A stretch of 64,000 nt of DNA from Rhabditoides inermis (Eukaryota; Nematoda; Chromadorea; Rhabditida; Rhabditidae): assembly GCA_963966185.1 (NCBI GenBank), contig CAWZYM010000253.1:582501-646500 (forward strand), given 5' to 3'. A program made the position numbers and the translations under genes. Positions within the stretch are counted from its first letter, which is position 1, and each line of letters begins with the position of its first letter. Of this stretch, positions 59,321-64,000 are shown in pieces. Below the pieces are notes generated by a model. It saw only the letters and a list, made by a program, of their open reading frames with translations, made no database searches and was not told where the DNA came from.

Positions 59321-60743
59321 TGCGCCCCTTAAGCGAGGTGAGGCGCCCGCGCGTATATATGGTTTCGTTGGCAAAGGGGACATGTGACCAAAGGGGACAT
59401 CGCCCGCGCGCGTGTCGCGCCCTCTTTCGGCGGTCGCCGTCGCTCGCTCGAGGCAGCCACGTCCTCGCTCCTCTACCAGCACCTACTTCTATATCGAATC
59501 TCTACGCCCTGAAAGTTTCACGTCTCTATCTCTTTTCGCGTTCTCGCAACGCCTCTCGCAAAGTGGCTTCTTTTTTCGCGCGACTCTGTTTTGCGCGCTC
59601 TCCAGCGCCTTTCACAGGCCGCGCAGCGAGACGGCGTTTGCGCTGGCGTGTAGAGCGCATTTGAATTAGTATTTGACGCGAGGGTTGGCACCATTCCGGC
59701 TACTTTTGACTCCTGAAACAAGGACCTGAAAATGGGAAAAATTCTCGATGCGCCCAGTTGTCTCAACTATTTTGCAATCGCACTCTAACCGTCTGCCGTG
59801 CTCTCTCGCCTACCCCGCCGCCGCAATCGAATAGAGGCGATTTCTCTCTCCGAGTCACTCTTCTGGCGCTCGCCGCGGACGTATCTTTGCGTTTCATGAC
59901 ATGAAATTTGACATGCACCTTCTACTCACATCATCTGACGTCTCCTCCAATTTTCAGCACGTTTCGCCGACTTTTGGCGACTTTACACAGTAAAGGAGGC
60001 AGAATTGTCGTTTTTTCTCGACGGAATCAGATTCTCCGTGTCAGATTACCCCTATTCCAATAGTAACATTTTCAAATTTGACCTCTACACGCCGGCTGGC
60101 ACGTCATCGCGGGGTACACGGCGCCGAGGTGAGACTATGGCGGCGGGCTTCAAACAGAGTGAGGCGGTCGCAGTGGGTCACAGGGTCAACCGATTGGAAT
60201 GATCAATAGCTCTATCGATTCCTCTCGGCAATCCGAGTCTCCCTATCCACTTCTTGTTTCATAATTTTCAGTTTCAGTACTCAATTTGAACGTCACAATT
60301 TCGTTCACTACAGTGATAAAGAAAGTGAGGTTAAAAGTCTTTGTAGTCATCCAATCTTTTCAAATAAAAAACTAAATGATTCCTCTTTCATATCTCGCGA
60401 TTTTAGTTAGTAAAGCCGTCCGAATCTCACTTTCCTACTCATACCACATGAATTTCACTTTCACTACTGAATTTCGGTAGCAGCGCAAAAACAACGTTTA
60501 TCTGCTCATATCTCGCGATTTTAGTTAGTAAAGATTGTATTTTGACGATGGAATCGAGTTCTTCGTGCCAGATTACATGTATTGGCGTCTTTACATTTTA
60601 AAAATTCTCTTTAACACCCGTCTGGCACGTCGTCGCGGGGTGCACCGAGGAGCTCTCTTTTTCTCTCTTTCTCTTCACTGCGAACGTGGTGTCTTATCTT
60701 GGTAGTTCATAGTACGTTCATAGTCTCTCTCTCTCTTTCTCTC

Positions 60744-60782
<39 letters not shown>

Positions 60783-61614
60783 ATTCTTTTTTCTCTTTCC
60801 CTTGCACGCCACAACATTTACACTGTTTTTTTCCCACTCCGACTATGAGACTACTGTAGCCACATGAAATGTATCTATCTGATCACAGTCAGTCTCTTGA
60901 GAGACCTTTTTTAAAGTTCGAAACGTACACAACAAACTGGTAGGGTTGATCTGTTTTGATTTCACGAACCCGGAATAAAAAGTAATTGTGTATATCGCGC
61001 AGCAGTCTCGCCCGCCCCTGGCAAGGCACCAGTCAGAGAGAGTCGACTGTTTATGACCGGCCCCTCCTCTCGCGCACCGGACCATGTGTCACTCTGCTCT
61101 TCCCTTTCACTCACACTGATTTTGCTTGTGTTCTCGCCTCGCCCCGCTGTTGCGCGTACTCGTACTGCTTCCAAAATTTCATTTGTTAGTGAACATCACT
61201 TTGAGTTGTTTCTTTCTCTGTCTCTCACAATCTGTCTCTACTCTCTGCTCTTTCAGTTTTCATGCTCGCTCTCCACTCGCAATTTTTTTTGTCTTGCAGT
61301 TGCGGGCGCCCCCCAAGTCCGCTCACTCATTTTTGTTTCGCAATACACTGGTCACACAGTCTCCTGCCACTCGGCTCCTCCCCCAATCACTCACTCACTC
61401 ACTCACTCACTCTGTTCTCGCCTCGCCTCGCGGTTTTGCGCGAGCTGTTTTCAACTTCTCTGTTCTACTTCAAACATTTTTATACCGTACTCCGAAGTCC
61501 GTACGGCTACAGTACTCTCAATAAAACAATAATCCGTCTACCTAAAACTGTTCGCTCATTTTCGCATCACAACGCTTCTGTCGCACACTTTCTTCTCAGT
61601 GAGCATGTAGCTCT

Positions 61615-61673
<59 letters not shown>

Positions 61674-61766
61674 GCCTCTCACTCGTCTCTCTTTCTCAGA
61701 AAGAGAGACGCTCTTCAGTGCGAAGGTAGTGTCTTCTCTTCTTAGTTCATAGTTAGTTTATAGTTA

Positions 61767-61813
<47 letters not shown>

Positions 61814-61917
61814 ACCCCTCTTTCTCCTGCGTGCACCCTCATTACTCCCTCGTTTTGCGTTTGCCTCCGACACCTCTCCCTCATCCTCGAAAAAGGTCCG
61901 TCTTAGTCAGTAGCTAG
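59321..61917 (+). repeat. array unit 21, divergent class C (2597 bp)
   Basis: The first about 40 bp after TCTG are replaced by an unrelated GC-rich stretch that again forms an inverted repeat (GCGCC at 59322-59326, GGCGC at 59342-59346) followed by TATATAT at 59354. The next about 500 bp carry many variants, several shared with class B (ACGCCCTG, CGCAACGCC). The second core copy (60527-60650) and the class C 3' half follow. An extra copy of TCATATCTCGCGATTTTAG sits at 60388. Confidence 0.93.
60527..60650 (+). repeat. second, diverged core copy in unit 21
   Basis: Almost identical to the copy in unit 16 (AACACCCG for AACAACCG), at the same place after the main core. Confidence 0.8.
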
Positions 61918-62872
61918 TCTGCTCTCTACTAGAGTGCGCGCCAGCACTCTATATATACTTTCGATCTTGAAATGGGACATGTGATCAAAGGGGACATCGT
62001 CCGCGCGCGCGTCGCGCCCTCTTTCGGCGGTCGCTGTCGCTCGCTCCAGGCAGCCACGTCTTCGCCCCTTCACCAGCACCTACTTCTATATCGAATCTCT
62101 ACGTCCTGAAAGTTTCACGTCTCTATCTCTTTTCTCGTTCTCGCAAAGCCTCTCGCAAAATGGCTTCTTTTTTCGCGCGACCGCGTTTTGCGCGCTCCCC
62201 AGCACCTTTCACAGGCCGCGCAGCGAGACGGCGTTTGCGCTGGCGTGTAGAGCGCATTTGAATTAGTATTGGACGCGAGGGTTGGCACCATTCCGGCTAC
62301 TTTTGACTCCTGAAACAAGGACCTGAAAATGGGAAAAATTCTCGATGCGCCCAGTTGTCTCAACTATTTTGCAATCGCACTCTAACCGTCTGCCGTGCTC
62401 TCTCGCCTACCCCGCCGCGATTGAATAGAGGCGATTTCTCTCTCCGAGTCACTCTTCTGGCGCTCGCCGCTCGCGTATCTTTGCGTTTGATGACATGAAA
62501 TTTGACATGCACCTTCTACTCACGTCATCTGACGTCTCCTCCAATTTTCAGCGCTTTTCGCCAACTTTTGGCGACTTTACGCAGTGAAGGAGGCAGAATT
62601 GTCGTGTTTTCTCGACGGAATCAGATTCTCCGTGTCAGATTACCCCTACTCCAATAGAAACATTTTCAAATTTGACCTCTACACGCCGGCTGGCACGTCA
62701 TCGCGGGGTACACGGCGCCGAGATGAGACTATGGCGGCGGGCTTCAAACAGAGTGAGGCGGTCGCAGTGGGTCACAGGGTCAACCGATTAGAATGATCAA
62801 TAGCTCTATCGATTCCTCTCGGCACTCCGAGTATCTCTATCCGAGTCACGTTTCTTTATTTTCAGTTTCAGG
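61918..62872 (+). repeat. array unit 22, partial terminal class C unit (about 955 bp)
   Basis: Begins with the class A-like hairpin/TATA, carries the class C variants (CGCCGCTCGCG, GCAGTGAAGG, CCCCTACTCC) and includes the core block. Homology ends around TTATTTTCAGTTTCAGG at about 62872. The (CT)n tract and 3' half are missing. Confidence 0.9.
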
Positions 62873-63074
62873 TTTGAAATCTCCACTCTCAGCCAAACAG
62901 CGCTGCCTGCGTATTGCATACAATTAGTGCCGAATTTCGAGTTAGCATGAAACTCAGTGTTCTTTCCAGCACGCCCGCACGACCGGTTCCTGCGCTTGTC
63001 ATTATCTTTCTCTGTGTCCCCCTTGTGTCTTTGCTCGCGTATTGCTCGCGTCTCTGTCGCGTCTTTATTGTCCT
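62873..63074. other. interval between the array end and the right-hand gene
   Basis: About 200 bp of sequence not shared with the array. It should hold the 5' UTR and possibly the promoter of the downstream gene. A longer plus-strand frame with an ATG at 62947 runs through it in a different frame from the gene start chosen at 63075; its product looks like out-of-frame translation. Confidence 0.5.
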
Positions 63075-64000
63075 ATGCGCCTCGCGCTTCTTCTGCTCTC
63101 CTTTGCCCTCGCTGTCGGCATGTCCGCTGATGTTCATGTTGCCGTCAAGTCCGGGAAAATTTTCCAACAAGGAGGGGCGCTTATCGTTCTCGACAAGACT
63201 TACGGTAACATTACTATTTCCATTACACCCAACCCCTCTCATTCAGGCCTCGACTTTACTACTGGAGAGGAAATCTTCCGTAATGGCCGGAGTAATATTT
63301 TCATCTAGGATTTTTTTTGTCATCGATGTGCACTGCATTGTTTAGAGCATGTTCTGTTTGAGTGGAGAGTTGATACGACTGATCGAGTGATAAATCAGTG
63401 CAAGAAGCTTTCCCATCTATACGACTCTATTCACACGAACATCATTCTTGGACAGCCTCAATCTGCGGTGGGGGGGGTCATCCAATACGGAACATCTATA
63501 TTTGCAAACAACTCATTAGACTGTTCCTGTGTATGGCGTGAGTGAGAATATAAGCGAAGAGATCTCCATTGCTACTGCCATGTTTTCTCTGGCCGTTGTT
63601 ATCGATAAGTATAAGTCTGTCGTTCCTGCATGGAAAGTAAGTTTCGCTTACTGTTTTCTTTTCTCTCTCTTCACATTCAATTGCAGCTGAGACAAGTGAC
63701 GTATGTGTATGATGGTCCCATCTCTCGCCAGATTCTCTCCCGTATTGGAGTGCAATCTACCATCCAGATCGATAGAGCTCTCACATTCTCTCGCAATATT
63801 GTTTGCAATCCAACTGTCCGATTCGAACTTCGAGAGGAGGGTCTATTCCAGAACAATGCGGACGTGACAATTTCTCTTCAAAAGCCCGGTACAGTATATC
63901 AGCACTTCATGCTAACTACACGTATGCTCTGTGACTCTATCATTTAAGTTCACATGCCGAACATTCAAAATGGAGACTACTTTCGAGTTCACGGGCAAAG
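63075..64000 (+). CDS. unrecognised signal-peptide protein, 5' exons (continues past the right edge)
   Basis: Proposed exons: 63075-63279, 63346-63476, 63520-63636, 63687-63921 and 63949 onward. The first four joins keep frame (phases 1, 0, 0, 1) and use GT-AG borders. The ATG at 63075 starts a classic signal peptide (MRLALLLLSFALAVGMSA), then DVHVAVKSGKIFQQGG. Later parts include HVLFEWRVDTTDRVINQCKK, VYGVSENISEEISIATAM and VTYVYDGPISRQILSRIG. The pattern of alternating hydrophobic residues suggests beta-rich extracellular or ER-lumenal domains. I do not recognise the family. The third intron is 50 bp, the second only 43 bp, and the fourth would be 27 bp, so that last junction is doubtful. 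This is a real gene by splice and frame logic; its function is unknown. Confidence 0.7.

Larger units (their letters stand above)
18491..62872 (+). repeat. 44-kb tandem array of 22 units (main unit about 2.03 kb)
   Basis: Units are head to tail in one orientation. Each begins at the same nucleotide (TCTGCTCTCTACTAGAG, or TCTG followed by a replaced stretch in unit 21). Starts: 18491, 20520, 22551, 24582, 26618, 28649, 30758, 31365, 33470, 35501, 37532, 40044, 42077, 44111, 46146, 48653, 51208, 53241, 55265, 57288, 59321 and 61918. Class A units are nearly identical except for (CT)n length. Class B (37532, 46146) and class C (48653, 59321, 61918) have different or rearranged 3' halves. The left edge is sharp. 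On the right, homology fades at about 62872. No rRNA, tRNA, histone or snRNA gene is recognisable in the unit. It is best described as a complex satellite or a family of tandem transcription-unit-like repeats. Confidence 0.95.

Noticed and set aside
18491..62872. Array as tandem LTR or LINE elements
   Set aside because: No reverse transcriptase, integrase or gag frame, no primer-binding site and no TG…CA long terminal repeats are visible.
18491..62872. CRISPR-like array
   Set aside because: Repeats are 2 kb, contiguous and eukaryotic in context; there are no spacers.

Overview
This is a window of a metazoan nuclear genome. It holds spliced GT-AG genes with mostly short introns, an immunoglobulin/fibronectin-III (Ig/FN3) receptor, an ortholog of the animal protein CCAR1, long (CT)n, (GA)n and (GT)n microsatellites, and short non-autonomous transposons. 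There is no sign of bacterial gene organisation. I cannot name the phylum from the sequence.

Layout. (1) Positions 1-8055, minus strand: the first 15 exons of a cell-surface receptor with a signal peptide, one Ig domain, four FN3 domains and the start of a Cys-containing region. It runs off the left edge. Every exon junction I propose keeps the frame. (2) Positions 8951-16026, minus strand: a complete CCAR1-like gene of about 23 exons and roughly 1,200 codons, with S1-like, Arg/Ser/Pro-rich, DBC1-like, SAP, degenerate EF-hand and C-terminal coiled-coil regions. One intron carries a MITE-like inverted-repeat element. (3) Positions 16027-18490: AT-rich intergenic DNA with a CACC-rich minisatellite and a 453-bp TA-flanked inverted-repeat element. 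(4) Positions 18491 to about 62872: a 44-kb head-to-tail array of 22 repeat units. Most are about 2.03 kb. Some are about 2.5-2.6 kb, one is a 607-bp fragment and the last is a partial unit. (5) Positions 63075-64000, plus strand: the 5' exons of an unrecognised gene with a signal peptide, starting about 200 bp after the array ends.

The array is the striking feature. A typical unit starts at the same nucleotide each time, with a perfect 8-bp-stem hairpin running straight into TATATATA. Further on come a cluster of short inverted repeats, a strongly conserved block flanked by good splice-site-like sequences, a hairpin followed by a T-run, tandem polypyrimidine-AG modules, AATAAA motifs and a variable (CT)n tract. 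Three sequence classes (A, B, C) share the 5' part and the conserved block but differ in the 3' half. Their mosaic variants indicate unequal exchange or gene conversion. The open frames in the units vary freely at the amino-acid level between classes, so I read the array as a probably non-coding, possibly transcribed satellite or lncRNA-like array. This is inference; transcription cannot be seen here.

The three genes have no evident functional link. The right-hand gene may draw promoter or 5'-UTR sequence from the last repeat unit.
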